Assembly: GCA_028278245.1 (NCBI GenBank)
Contig: JANQEQ010000148.1
Span: forward strand, 182,151-246,150
DNA from: Phycisphaerales bacterium
GTDB taxonomy: Bacteria > Planctomycetota > Phycisphaerae > Phycisphaerales > SM1A02
Direction: 5' to 3'
Length of the DNA stretch: 64,000 nucleotides
The notes below the pieces were generated by a model, which saw only the letters and a list, made by a program, of their open reading frames with translations, was not told the origin of the DNA and ran no database searches. Shown one piece after another: positions 1 through 9,404 of the stretch (position 1 is its first letter; each line of letters begins with the position of its first letter). The position numbers and the translations under genes were made by a program.

Positions 1-213
1 CTGGATGTTTGGCTCTTGGAGAACTTTGCAGACCTTCCAAGTAAGCCCTGAACGTAAACCTAATCGCCTAGCAATCTCCTGGGGTCGGTTGGGATTAACA
101 CCGATGGAGGTCATGAGATCCAGGAGGGTACTGCGCACACTACCAGCAGTGCTTCTCAGGTGTTCCTCAAACGGAGGGGGTGATTCTGTGGCTTTCAGTG
201 TGGATTGCGTCAT
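1..213 (-). CDS. N-terminal fragment of an HTH-like protein, cut by the window edge
   Basis: Reading the minus strand from an ATG at 213 gives 71 open codons running off the left edge, starting MTQSTLKATESPPPFEEHL. Residues 42-65 (NRPQEIARRLGLRSGLTWKV) look like the helix-turn-helix of a winged-helix regulator: a Pro-led helix, a turn at LGLR, then a recognition-like helix. Only the first part is visible, so family and effector domain are unknown. No strong Shine-Dalgarno precedes the ATG. It is divergent from the secreted-protein gene at 507, with a 293-bp region between them that must hold both promoters. That it is a real gene is inferred from composition and the HTH look. Confidence 0.6.
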   Translation of the reverse strand, partial: MTQSTLKATESPPPFEEHLRSTAGSVRSTLLDLMTSIGVNPNRPQEIARRLGLRSGLTWKVCKVLQEPNIQ

Positions 214-506
214 TTTTATTCAACTTTAAGAGGCGAAAAACACGCCAAAATAGTCCTTGAGCGTTCATTATACCACATTCGTAAGAGATCGCGTAATATT
301 TCAGATAAATTTTCATATAAAATCTTGCATGAGGATGAGGATTGGTTATTATTGCGTTCGTTGATGCTCCGGTATATCTCGTGATCTGCCGAAGCCGCGT
401 CCGTGCTAGCTAGGGCGCTCCCGTGTTCAAGGAGAGAGAGCACAATTCTCACATGTGCACTGTGCACCTGAATGAGAGATAAACAGACTATGCAGGAGAC
501 AAGATT

Positions 507-1124
507 ATGATTATGAAGACAGTATTGAGCGTTGTTGCGGCGACTGCCCTGAGCCCGATGGCCTTTGGCGCATTCACCACCACACAATCCGACACCCAGA
601 CCATATTTGGAAGTGGTTCAGAAGACTTTGAGACCAGTGGCTGGTCTGATCCAGGTATTGCCGATGTCTTTTCTATTGTTGAAATAGGTGGAGTGCAGCA
701 AAGAGTCGCTGCTGAATACGGAGACTGGTGGACTGCAGACGGTGATGATCTTGAAGCTCGACCCGCGGCGGATGCATTCATCAACATCATTGGTATCGAG
801 TTCGTCGATGACATTCAACAACTGAACCTCCAGGTCTTTTCTGAAGGAGGACAGCCACCGTGGGGTGGTACGATCCTGGACTTTTTCCTGGATGGTAATT
901 TTGTTGGAAACACTTCATTCTACGCTGCTTGGACCGACAACACGCAAGGTGAGTGGGTCACTATTGGTGGAACAGCTAATGAAGTTTTCGACGAAGTTCG
1001 AATCTACCACTATGTGGGAGGGGATACTGCTTACATTGATAACATGACCTGGCAATCTGTTCCAACACCGGGTGCCCTTGCATTACTTGGTTTGGCCGGA
1101 GTTCTAACACGACGCCATCGGTAA
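507..1124 (+). CDS. Secreted protein with PEP-CTERM-like sorting tail
   Basis: A 205-residue protein with an N-terminal signal peptide (MIMKTVLSVVAATALSPMAFG) and a C-terminal tail PTPGALALLGLAGVLTRRHR: a Pro/Gly motif, a short hydrophobic helix and an Arg-rich end, as in exosortase or similar sorting substrates. The middle is acidic and aromatic with no enzyme motif; it reads like a beta-rich surface domain of unknown binding function. AGGAG at 494-498 lies 8 nt before the ATG at 507, which decides this start over the ATG at 513. A strong hairpin follows the gene. No exosortase is in the window. Confidence 0.85.
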   Translation: MIMKTVLSVVAATALSPMAFGAFTTTQSDTQTIFGSGSEDFETSGWSDPGIADVFSIVEIGGVQQRVAAEYGDWWTADGDDLEARPAADAFINIIGIEFVDDIQQLNLQVFSEGGQPPWGGTILDFFLDGNFVGNTSFYAAWTDNTQGEWVTIGGTANEVFDEVRIYHYVGGDTAYIDNMTWQSVPTPGALALLGLAGVLTRRHR

Positions 1125-1147
1125 AATGGAATTCAGATAAAGACACT

Positions 1148-1179
1148 CCGTCATCTGTTGCTTTTGTAACAGATGACGG
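1148..1179 (+). terminator. Strong hairpin after the sorting-tail gene
   Basis: A perfect 12-bp stem (CCGTCATCTGTT at 1148-1159 with AACAGATGACGG at 1168-1179) has the 8-nt loop GCTTTTGT. It starts 24 bp after the stop codon. Only a short T-rich stretch follows, so it may be a weak terminator or an mRNA-stabilising hairpin. Confidence 0.65.
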
Positions 1180-1291
1180 GGATTTCTGGATAACAAGATA
1201 CTCTGCAGGATTACACTCTGTGAGCTGTCGTCCGCGATCAGTCTGAGACTACTTGTTTGCGCATGCTTGCAAGTAATGAGAGGACCATACG

Positions 1292-3952
1292 ATGAAAAAT
1301 TCCATGACTACATTGTTATGCACTGGGATTCTTACCCTCATTTTCGTTTCTCATGCCAACAGCCAAGTGACCTTCCAACTCATAGAAAACACCACCGGCC
1401 CGGGATTCTGGTCGTATGCGTATGGTGTTTCAGCTGATGGAACAACCGTATTCGGTGATGAATCGGGTTATGGACTGGGCTGGATATGGACGGAGGCCGA
1501 GGGCTTCCGGCTCATTGATGGCCATCGTCCCAGTGGATCCACTGGTGATGGTAAGATGCTTGCCGGTAACACATCTCCTGGCCAAGGGGTCGAACTCAAT
1601 TACCCAGGACGATGGACTGAATCAACCGGCTGGGTGGGATTAGGCCAGCTACCCGGTGCTCAAAGTTGTGATATGTCTTACGGTTCTGCTTATGACATAT
1701 CGAGAGACGGTAGCATCGTAGTCGGCCTCGGATGGGCGAACGTTTGTGATGGTGTTCCATTTCGCTGGTCAGAAGGACTTGGTATGCACCAGGCGCCTAT
1801 GGAAGATCCAATCCAGCATTACGCGGCACGTATCAATACTGTGTCCGGCGATGGACGTACCTTGGGTGGTTGGGAAGCGAGTGACTTCGGGCTATGGCGT
1901 CCAGTGATCTGGCGCCCAGATGCAACACAGCTGTTTCCTGCTCCCGATCCAGATGACACTCCCGGTGAAGTAATGGACATCAACTTCGACGGTTCGATTG
2001 TCGTGGGCTTTGCAAACATTTCTGATACTGGTAACAAGCCATTCCGATGGACTGAAGAGATGGGATTTGAAATTCTTCCCGTCCCGTCGGGCACAACGGG
2101 ATTGGCATTGAGTGTGTCCGATGATGGTCGTGTAATGGCGGGTCGTTACGGCCCGATGCAGGCATGCATCTGGTTGGACGGTGTTCCTTACAACCTGAGG
2201 CAGTACTTAATCAACAACGGTGTAACAGGGCTTGAGAATACTAACATTTGGAATGCATTCGGTGTGTCCGCAGATGGCACTGTGATTACGGGAACTTGCT
2301 ACCCGGATATCACGTCCGATCTCATACCTACTGCTTTCCGAGTAACTATGCCGAAATTGCCGAGCTGCCCTGCTGATCTAACTGGCGATAGTCAAGTGAA
2401 CATAGATGACATTTTCGCTGTACTGGGTTTGTGGGGTGAATGCCCCGATCCCTGCCCGCCTTACTGCCCGGGTGATCTCTCCGAAGATTGCACCGTCAAT
2501 ATTGATGATATCTTTGCCATTCTTGGTTTGTGGGGGCCGTGTGAACCTCTCGGCGCTTGCTGTTCGTATGAAGGTACGATCTGTCAGGATTTAACACGCA
2601 TTGAATGCAATATCACCGGTGGTACTTGGAATCCCGATGTTGTATGTGCAATCTACACTTGTCCCGGTGCTCCATTGGCGGCTTGCTGTTTAGAGGATCT
2701 CGCTTGTGTGATGCTCGATGAGCGAGATTGCCCCTGGGCCGGCGGAACCTGGTATGCCAGGGAAGATTGCGCAACATTCACCTGCCCGGCTTCACCTGCT
2801 GGGGCATGCTGTCTCTGGCCGACCGATGAATGTGCCATGCTCAGTGAGTTTGGATGCGAGAGTGTCGATGGAATCTTTTACGGTGAGGGTGTTGAATGCT
2901 CGACCGTGACTTGTCCTTTACCGGTACAGGGTGATGTTATTGAGGATCCTTACATCATTACTTCACTGCCTTATGTTGATGCTAACGATACGACCGGTTT
3001 TACCCACGATTATGATGAATCATGTGACGGGCCGGGAAGCCCGATCATTTCTCCCGATGTGGTGTATGCGTATACTCCCACGGCCGATGAGACTGTCACC
3101 TTCTCCATGTGTGATGGAACATCATCGACATTCCAGGCACGGTTGTATATCTACGAGGATACGGAAGGTAACTTGTTCGCCTGCAGTGAGGATGGTGATT
3201 GCCCGTATTGGCCTTACAGCCCGCTGCTGGATGCGATCACACTCAGCGCCGGTCATACCTATTACATTATTGTCGATGGTGATCGCCACAATGAGGAAGA
3301 GCCATATACACTCAACGTTTCTCTCACCGCAGGGGGCGCGTGTTGCATGTACCCTCTCACGACTTGTGTTGATGCAACCTCGTTATATGAGTGCGAGCAA
3401 TTAGGAGGCATCTGGCAGGGTGAATATACCGAGTGTGCCACTGCCTCGTGCCCCACACCGCCTGTTGGCGATCGCGTGGAAGATCCAATCGTAATCAATT
3501 CGCTGCCGTATACAGACTATCGTGAGTTCCCGGAAACTGGTCCCTGGGGTGTTCCCGGCGTCCTGGGTGACTGGTATGAAGATGGTATCGAGAACGGTGG
3601 TAACACGTACTGGTCACACAATCTTGATGTCATCTACACTTACACCCCGTCGGTTGATATGCAAGTCAATATCATGACGTGCAACCAGGTGAATCCCGAT
3701 CCCAGCACCATGCTCTTCGTGTTTGATGGCATGCCGGTATTCGGCAACAGCAGCTCTGAGACATTCGGAAATTACATTGCTTTTGGTGATCTGGATTCCT
3801 GCAGTCCGGGCGCACAATCGGTCGCGATCTGGAATTTATCGTTGACCGCCGGCCACACTTATTACATCGTGGTTGACAGTGATTGCTACAAGGGCACAAC
3901 CTGTGGCAGTGGTGAATACCAGCTTGACATCGAAGTAGTAGGTGCGCGATAA
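1292..3952 (+). CDS. Secreted HAF-repeat propeller protein with dockerin-like module and six-Cys repeats
   Basis: An 886-residue secreted protein; residues 1-24 are a signal peptide. Residues about 40-345 hold repeated units such as YGVSADGTTVFG followed by an aromatic W-x-E strand, the HAF-type repeat of extracellular propellers. Residues 359-417 form a paired EF-hand-like dockerin module (two NIDDIFA(V/I)LGLWG halves). Four 37-40-residue units starting (G/A)ACC, with six spaced cysteines and ending CP, lie at about 421-457, 463-498, 504-541 and 682-720. Two beta domains (548-678, 728-880) share the phrase AGHTYYI(I/V)VD, like pre-peptidase C-terminal domains. GAGAGG precedes the ATG. The dockerin is internal here but C-terminal in three other proteins of the window. 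Function is unknown; surface adhesion or scaffold assembly is inferred. Confidence 0.85.
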   Translation: MKNSMTTLLCTGILTLIFVSHANSQVTFQLIENTTGPGFWSYAYGVSADGTTVFGDESGYGLGWIWTEAEGFRLIDGHRPSGSTGDGKMLAGNTSPGQGVELNYPGRWTESTGWVGLGQLPGAQSCDMSYGSAYDISRDGSIVVGLGWANVCDGVPFRWSEGLGMHQAPMEDPIQHYAARINTVSGDGRTLGGWEASDFGLWRPVIWRPDATQLFPAPDPDDTPGEVMDINFDGSIVVGFANISDTGNKPFRWTEEMGFEILPVPSGTTGLALSVSDDGRVMAGRYGPMQACIWLDGVPYNLRQYLINNGVTGLENTNIWNAFGVSADGTVITGTCYPDITSDLIPTAFRVTMPKLPSCPADLTGDSQVNIDDIFAVLGLWGECPDPCPPYCPGDLSEDCTVNIDDIFAILGLWGPCEPLGACCSYEGTICQDLTRIECNITGGTWNPDVVCAIYTCPGAPLAACCLEDLACVMLDERDCPWAGGTWYAREDCATFTCPASPAGACCLWPTDECAMLSEFGCESVDGIFYGEGVECSTVTCPLPVQGDVIEDPYIITSLPYVDANDTTGFTHDYDESCDGPGSPIISPDVVYAYTPTADETVTFSMCDGTSSTFQARLYIYEDTEGNLFACSEDGDCPYWPYSPLLDAITLSAGHTYYIIVDGDRHNEEEPYTLNVSLTAGGACCMYPLTTCVDATSLYECEQLGGIWQGEYTECATASCPTPPVGDRVEDPIVINSLPYTDYREFPETGPWGVPGVLGDWYEDGIENGGNTYWSHNLDVIYTYTPSVDMQVNIMTCNQVNPDPSTMLFVFDGMPVFGNSSSETFGNYIAFGDLDSCSPGAQSVAIWNLSLTAGHTYYIVVDSDCYKGTTCGSGEYQLDIEVVGAR

Positions 3953-3993
3953 ATCAGAACATGAATGCTCGTCGCGAACGATTGATTACACGA

Positions 3994-4025
3994 GCGCCTC
4001 GTAACTATTTGCGAGGCGCCTCTTT
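3994..4025 (+). terminator. Rho-independent terminator after the HAF-repeat gene
   Basis: An 8-bp GC-rich stem (GCGCCTCG at 3994-4001 with CGAGGCGC at 4012-4019) and a 10-nt loop is followed by CTCTTTC. It lies about 40 bp after the stop codon of the upstream gene. Confidence 0.75.
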
Positions 4026-4234
4026 CATGTACACCCAACTTGGACAACCTATGTTATATCAATATTCAACCGTTCTCTAACTCTCAGGCCGATCGGATAA
4101 TCCACGCCTGGGTAGCCACGGCCTCTAAGCCCTCCGTCATGGATTGGGTAATAGGTAAACCGGCGTCATACATGCAAAACATGAGCAGATGCTTCTTTCC
4201 GTGATTGTCGAGCGATTCGTGGTATGCTCCCAAT

Positions 4235-5032
4235 ATGTTGTACACACTTTTACTTGTAACTGCGGTCACATTCGGCGCGATGCTTCTTGGTGCAGGACTA
4301 CTACACCTGTTACCACGCCTGGGATCGGGGGGACGTGCGCTAGCCGAGCGGCTCGTGCGCGCACCGGGTCTTGATCTGGTAGTGACGTACTTCACCGTCG
4401 CGCCCATGATTGTCGGAATCATCGTATATGGTTGGTGGGGATTGCTTGGCGTCATGCTGGGGCAAGTATTGTCAGTCCTGGTATGGTGCAGATTGCATGA
4501 AATGGTTCACCCGGAAGCGCGACGCGGTCCGAGGATCGTCAAAGTGCTCAATCGAATCATTGGCCGAGTGCGAAACCATGCCGGTTTGTGGGTGACAGCG
4601 GTTGTTGTGCCGGCATTCTGGATTGTGCGTTTGGCGGAAATTCTGATCTGGCCCTGTCTGGTTGTTGTCGTGGGCTTTCCCCGATATCCACAAGGGGAAT
4701 GGGTGAACTGTTCGAGGCACAAATTCCAGAACCTGGTTGGCCATGATTTGATCTGGTGTTTGTATTGCGATTGGATGACCGGTATCTGGGCGTTGGGAAC
4801 GGAGATGCTGCGCAACGTGGAATCGTGGTGGTGTCCGATCCAGTTCCCGGAGGAGAAGAAATGCGAGAATTGCCGACGCGAGTTCCCCGATCTGGAAGGA
4901 GGATGGGTAGCCGCTGATGCAGGCATGTCTGATGTGGCGCAAACACTGGAAGAGAAATACCTGGAGCACGCTGGTCCGAACTCCTGGTACGGACACCCGG
5001 ATCGAATTACGACCGAGCATCAGCAGGATTAG
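4235..5032 (+). CDS. Conserved membrane protein with C-terminal CxxC motif, function unknown
   Basis: A 265-residue protein. The N-terminal part has hydrophobic segments (MLYTLLLVTAVTFGAMLLGA; TYFTVAPMIVGIIVYGWWG), then a basic loop and another hydrophobic stretch near residues 115-145 (WVTAVVVPAFWIV). The C-terminal third carries conserved-looking Cys/Trp/His residues: CSRHKFQ, CLYCDWMTG, a WWCP motif and CENCRREFPD, which could bind a metal. ATG at 4235 is preferred over an in-frame TTG at 4205 because the transmembrane helix begins directly at it. I do not recognise a named family. It stands alone, with terminator-like DNA upstream and a convergent operon downstream. Confidence 0.75.
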   Translation: MLYTLLLVTAVTFGAMLLGAGLLHLLPRLGSGGRALAERLVRAPGLDLVVTYFTVAPMIVGIIVYGWWGLLGVMLGQVLSVLVWCRLHEMVHPEARRGPRIVKVLNRIIGRVRNHAGLWVTAVVVPAFWIVRLAEILIWPCLVVVVGFPRYPQGEWVNCSRHKFQNLVGHDLIWCLYCDWMTGIWALGTEMLRNVESWWCPIQFPEEKKCENCRREFPDLEGGWVAADAGMSDVAQTLEEKYLEHAGPNSWYGHPDRITTEHQQD

Positions 5033-5048
5033 AGTGTCTTTTGCTTGA

Positions 5049-5060
5049 CGTTAATTAACG
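5049..5060. other. 12-bp palindrome between convergent genes
   Basis: CGTTAATTAACG is a perfect palindrome in the 70-bp gap between the membrane-protein gene and the end of the oxidoreductase operon. It has no T-run typical of a terminator; its role is unknown. Confidence 0.3.
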
Positions 5061-5102
5061 AATCTCCGATGTGAGTCAGACACGTTTCATACTGGTATAG
5101 TT

Positions 5103-6401
5103 TTAGATCAACGGCGTTTGTCCGGGTACAGCAACTGCGCGTACAGGCAATTCACCGAAACTGTATGACGGGGGATCCAGCACCAATTCACTGTTCATTG
5201 CCTGTTCCCACGTTACTTCCTGACCGGTGTAGGTGCTCATGCGTCCCATGATCGCCGTCATGGTTGATTCAGCAACCTGACGTGCTTCGTTGTAATAACG
5301 TCCGCCTTCAATGGAGGCAATGAGATCGCGATGTTCCTGTACGTATGGATTTGGATTTTTCTCGTGGAATCGCCACTTATTTTCACCTTCAATCACCGCC
5401 CTGCCGGAACTGCTCAATGCACGCCCCTCACTCCCCAACAACATCTCGGACACATTGTTGGCGCACCCGGCAATTTGACGGCACATACTCGTCACGAACA
5501 CATTATCCGGATATTCATACACAATGGTGTGATGATCGAAGATATTGCCGTTGACGGGATCCGTGCGCACTTCTCGCCCTCCCATACCCATGCACTTGAT
5601 GGGATGGGAACCGATCGCCCAATTGCAGACGTCGAGGTTGTGCACATGCTGCTCGACGATGTGATCGCCGCTGAGCCAGGTAAAGTAGAGCCAGTTTCTC
5701 AGCTGCCATTCCATGTCGGACCAGCTTGGCTGACGTTCCTTTTGCCAGAGGAATCCCATATTCCAGTAGCAGTAGCCAGCCACGATGTTTCCGATGGCAC
5801 CCTTTCCGATACGATCCATCATCTCCAGATAACACAACTCATGACGGCGCTGCGTCCCAGCCACGACGCTGAGTTGTTTTTGCTCGGCCATTGAGCCGGA
5901 TTCGATCACCATGCGAATGCCCTGAGGATCGACGGCAACCGGCTTTTCCATGAAGACATGACAGCCGGCATCGACCGCAGCGGCAAAATGGAGGGGACGG
6001 AAATGCGGCGGTGTTGCCAGAATCACCATATCCACTCCACTGTCAAGCAGTTTCTGAAAGGCATCGAATCCAACGTAGCAGCGGTCATCTGAGATCGTGG
6101 CTCGTTCCGCGTGTTCCTGCAGGTTACTACGACATTTCTCCAGGTGATCCTGAAAGACATCGGCCAGTGCGACGACATGCACGCGTTCGGATGCTTCCAT
6201 GGCATTGAAGGCAGCGCCGGTTCCCCGGCCTCCACAACCGATGAGGCCAACTTTGATCATGTCACTTCCCGCCACACCGGCATTCTGGGCAAAGGTCAGC
6301 GGGCTTGTTGCTGCCAGGGCACCTGCGGTTATGGCGGAGGCTTTCACAAACTCGCGCCTGGTAACATTCCGCTTATCACGATCGTTCCTTTTTCCGCTCA
6401 T
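5103..6401 (-). CDS. Tat-exported Gfo/Idh/MocA family oxidoreductase
   Basis: A 432-residue NAD(P)-dependent sugar or inositol oxidoreductase-like protein. It starts with a twin-arginine signal (TRREFVKASAITAGALAATS), then the Rossmann motif VGLIGCGGRGTGAA, the family EKPVA motif, and VEQHVHNLDVCNW in the C-terminal half, where His and Asp are usually catalytic or substrate-binding. Export means it probably meets its substrate outside the cytoplasm. It is the last gene of a five-gene minus-strand operon, 26 bp after the NagB-PIG-L fusion. A second paralogue lies at 9405-10724. The substrate cannot be read from the sequence. Confidence 0.93.
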   Translation of the reverse strand: MSGKRNDRDKRNVTRREFVKASAITAGALAATSPLTFAQNAGVAGSDMIKVGLIGCGGRGTGAAFNAMEASERVHVVALADVFQDHLEKCRSNLQEHAERATISDDRCYVGFDAFQKLLDSGVDMVILATPPHFRPLHFAAAVDAGCHVFMEKPVAVDPQGIRMVIESGSMAEQKQLSVVAGTQRRHELCYLEMMDRIGKGAIGNIVAGYCYWNMGFLWQKERQPSWSDMEWQLRNWLYFTWLSGDHIVEQHVHNLDVCNWAIGSHPIKCMGMGGREVRTDPVNGNIFDHHTIVYEYPDNVFVTSMCRQIAGCANNVSEMLLGSEGRALSSSGRAVIEGENKWRFHEKNPNPYVQEHRDLIASIEGGRYYNEARQVAESTMTAIMGRMSTYTGQEVTWEQAMNSELVLDPPSYSFGELPVRAVAVPGQTPLI

Positions 6402-6427
6402 CGGATTTTCCTTATCATGTCATTGAT

Positions 6428-8410
6428 TCACGCTGTGACGTGATTTCTTGATTCTTCTGCAAAGTGTGTTGCCTCTGATTGATTTGTCGGCCGACGGACA
6501 AATGCTTCAATGGCAGCATAATCCGCCAGGCCAAGTTTGTCATACAACCGGGCAGTCTCACAGTTCCGTTGCTCCGCACGCTGCCAGAACTCACGATCAT
6601 CCTGGCCGGGGAAGAGGGCTTTGTCTTTTTGTGATTCGTGACGAAAGATCGCTTTGATCTTGCGGTCGAGTTCTTCGGGGGATAGCGGCACGGCCATATC
6701 GACCTGCTGCGGCTCCCATTCCTGCCATGCACCACGATAGAGCCACACTTCACAATCCTGAAACCAGGACTCACTTCTGATCACGTCAACTGCCGCGAAT
6801 ATTGCGTTCAGACAAGTGCGGTGTGTACCGTGAGGATCAGAGAGATCACCCGCAGCATAGATTTGATGCGGGTGGATCCGCTGGAGCAGATCGACAATGA
6901 TTTGAATATCTTCTTCACTCAGTGGCTTCTTGCGCACACGCCCGGTTTCATAGAACGGCATATCAAGAAAATGCTGTTGCACTTCCGGTACACCACACGA
7001 TCGGCCGGCAGCGCGGGCTTCCCCGCGACGGATCAAGGCTTTGAGTTGCTGGACTTCCTGGCTGTCAACCTGACCGGCTTTCTTATTCTTGAGGAATTTT
7101 TCCGTATGTGCCTCAAGCGCTGCCGCACGTTCGTGATCGATGCCGAACAGTTGATTAAATTCGGTGGCAAAGTCGGCAAAGCGAATGGCATCATCATCAA
7201 ACACGGCAATATTCCCCGAGGTCTGATACGCCAGATGCACTTCATGTCCCTGATCGACGAGGCGAATCAGGGTGCCACCCATCGATATCACATCATCATC
7301 CGGATGTGGGGAGAAGATGAGCACCCGCTTGGGAAAGATGGTGTCATGTGGTCGATCCACATCGCCGGCCTGTTTGGCCGAAGTCGGTTTTCCACCCGGC
7401 CAACCGGTGATACTCCGCTGCATGGCACGGAACACTTTCAGGTTGATGTCATAAGCAGGCCCGTATTCTGCAAGCAGATCCTGAAGATGATTCTCGTTGT
7501 AGTCTTCATCCGTGAGTTTGAGGATTGATTTGTCCAGCCGCCGCGCCAGCCAGATGACCGCCTGATGAATCAGTTGTTTGTTCCAGGCAACTGCACCAAG
7601 TACCCAGGGACAGCGGAGCCTGGTCAGCTTTGCCGCGGCTGCACTATCCAGATAGATCTGAGCGTTGGGATGTTCCTGCAGGAAACTGGCCGCGATGGAC
7701 GGTGTCATGGGTTCTTCCACCGCGCGGAATATCGTCTGAGCCTTATGCTCACCAAACCCCATGAGGATGACCCGCTTGGCGCTGAGGATCGTTCCAACCC
7801 CCATGGTAATGGCGCGCCGGGGGACATGCTCAATACCAAAAAAGTCACTGGCGGCATCAATGCGCGTAACCCGGTCGAGGGTAATCAGGCGCGTGGTGCT
7901 GGTGCGCGATGATCCAGGTTCGTTGAAACCGATGTGCCCGGTGCGTCCGATTCCCAGCAATTGCAGATCAATGCCACCGGCATCTTTTATGGCATCTTCA
8001 TAGGCATCACAGTGTGCTAATACCTGATCAACTTGAAGGGTACCATCCGGCAGGTGTATCGAATCGCGAGGGATGTCCACGTGATCGAAGAGATGCTCAT
8101 TCATGAACCTGCGGTAACTCTGCAGCTCCAGCGGATCCATAGGGTAATACTCATCGAGATTGAACGTGATGACATTAGAAAACGACAGTCCGTCTTCACG
8201 ATGCAGTCGAATAAGTTCGTCATAAACCGAAACCGGCGTCGATCCCGTCGCAAGACCCAGCACGCAAGTGCGATCATCCGCTTGTCGTTCCTTGATGAGG
8301 CGAGAAATTTCATACGCCACCTGCTTACTGACATCGTGAGGTTGATCAAGCACTACGGCAGATATACGTTCACGGCTCGTCAGTTCCGATTGCGTCAATG
8401 GCTTCATCAT
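6428..8410 (-). CDS. Glucosamine-6-phosphate deaminase fused to a PIG-L/LmbE deacetylase
   Basis: A 660-residue two-domain protein. Residues about 20-280 are NagB-like: LATGSTPVSVYDEL (phosphate/sugar binding), NLDEYYP (catalytic Asp), and GIGRTGHIGFNEPGSS with the ring-opening His. The Asp of the E. coli GNDGH motif is Thr here. Residues about 365-630 are a PIG-L/LmbE zinc hydrolase: SPHPDDD and DPHGTHR supply the metal ligands. PIG-L enzymes de-N-acetylate GlcNAc derivatives, and NagB converts GlcN-6-P to Fru-6-P plus ammonia, so the fusion could couple both steps. There is no signal peptide although its operon partners have Tat signals. Start is one of two adjacent ATGs at 8410/8407. Such fusions occur in other bacteria, notably Bacteroidetes-like lineages. 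Confidence 0.93.
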   Translation of the reverse strand: MMKPLTQSELTSRERISAVVLDQPHDVSKQVAYEISRLIKERQADDRTCVLGLATGSTPVSVYDELIRLHREDGLSFSNVITFNLDEYYPMDPLELQSYRRFMNEHLFDHVDIPRDSIHLPDGTLQVDQVLAHCDAYEDAIKDAGGIDLQLLGIGRTGHIGFNEPGSSRTSTTRLITLDRVTRIDAASDFFGIEHVPRRAITMGVGTILSAKRVILMGFGEHKAQTIFRAVEEPMTPSIAASFLQEHPNAQIYLDSAAAAKLTRLRCPWVLGAVAWNKQLIHQAVIWLARRLDKSILKLTDEDYNENHLQDLLAEYGPAYDINLKVFRAMQRSITGWPGGKPTSAKQAGDVDRPHDTIFPKRVLIFSPHPDDDVISMGGTLIRLVDQGHEVHLAYQTSGNIAVFDDDAIRFADFATEFNQLFGIDHERAAALEAHTEKFLKNKKAGQVDSQEVQQLKALIRRGEARAAGRSCGVPEVQQHFLDMPFYETGRVRKKPLSEEDIQIIVDLLQRIHPHQIYAAGDLSDPHGTHRTCLNAIFAAVDVIRSESWFQDCEVWLYRGAWQEWEPQQVDMAVPLSPEELDRKIKAIFRHESQKDKALFPGQDDREFWQRAEQRNCETARLYDKLGLADYAAIEAFVRRPTNQSEATHFAEESRNHVTA

Positions 8411-8437
8411 GGTGTATATATCACCGTTCTGACTGGA

Positions 8438-9361
8438 TCATGAGGAAATAATGCGGTCCATACGATCTGCGATATCACGGAGGCGAGTTTCATCACCACC
8501 AGCCACTTCCGCCGTGGCCCAACTCTCATAGCCAATTTTATCCAGGGCGGTCATGACGGCTGGCCAATCGCAATCACCTTCGAGCAGTTTTACATGGAAT
8601 CCCTTCCACAATCCTTCATCGTTTCGCTTCTTGCGACTGAATTCCTTAATGTCCAGCTTGAGAATGCGTGGTCCAAGGATGCTAATCCAATGCTCCGGCC
8701 AACCGTAATTGACAATATTACCAATGTCGAAATACCAGCCGATGTGCGCGCTCTCAAACTCATCAACATAACGGGCGGCTTCCAGCGGGCTGAGCAGGAA
8801 ATTATTCCACACGTTTTCGATGGCTATTTTGATATCGAGTTCTTCGGCCAGGGGTAATACCCTGCGGATTTCCTTTTGCGATCGTGTGTAAGCCTCGTCG
8901 TACGAGACTTGCTTATTAACAATTGCCGGGACAAGCAGCACCGTTGATGCACCATAGGCTGCAGCATCCTTCAAGGCAGTTTCGAGTCCGGCGACACCTT
9001 TCTCGCGCACTTCCGGATCGGGATCCGAGAGCGGCACATTCCAGTGAATCGAATCGACCACACCGTGAATGATAAGACCCGTTTCGTCACGGGCCGCGAG
9101 AAGTTCATTATTGTCCAGGTTATTAGGGCTGTCCGCTTCAACCCCATCAAAACCGAGCTTCTTGAGAAGTTTGAATTTGTCCAGCAGCGCCATTTCCCCG
9201 GCCACCATTCCCAACTTCACCGCTTTCTTAATCTTACGTTTCATAACTTTTGGTTCCGTAGCTGTGAGATTCCGGGCCATCATTGCGCTACCCACACCGG
9301 CCGCGATGAGGGTTGATCCGCTTTGTTTAAGGAAGTTTCGACGTGAAAGTGTTGTACTCAT
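8438..9361 (-). CDS. Tat-exported sugar phosphate isomerase/epimerase-like TIM-barrel protein
   Basis: A 307-residue protein of the xylose-isomerase-like TIM-barrel superfamily. A Tat signal (SRRNFLKQSGSTLIAAGVGS) precedes the barrel. Typical barrel phrases are LGFDGVEADSP, DIKIAIENVWNNF (metal-binding Glu), WYFDIGNIVNYG and KLDIKEFSRKK, and TAEVAGG supplies a late Glu. Family members isomerise or epimerise sugars or inositols, often beside Gfo/Idh/MocA enzymes, as here. It sits between oxidoreductase 2 and NagB-PIG-L with gaps of 43 and 27 bp. Exact reaction unknown. Confidence 0.9.
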   Translation of the reverse strand: MSTTLSRRNFLKQSGSTLIAAGVGSAMMARNLTATEPKVMKRKIKKAVKLGMVAGEMALLDKFKLLKKLGFDGVEADSPNNLDNNELLAARDETGLIIHGVVDSIHWNVPLSDPDPEVREKGVAGLETALKDAAAYGASTVLLVPAIVNKQVSYDEAYTRSQKEIRRVLPLAEELDIKIAIENVWNNFLLSPLEAARYVDEFESAHIGWYFDIGNIVNYGWPEHWISILGPRILKLDIKEFSRKKRNDEGLWKGFHVKLLEGDCDWPAVMTALDKIGYESWATAEVAGGDETRLRDIADRMDRIISS

Positions 9362-9404
9362 TTTCTATCCCTCATTGCGTTAGCGGTATTCGCAGAGTGA
9401 TCAA

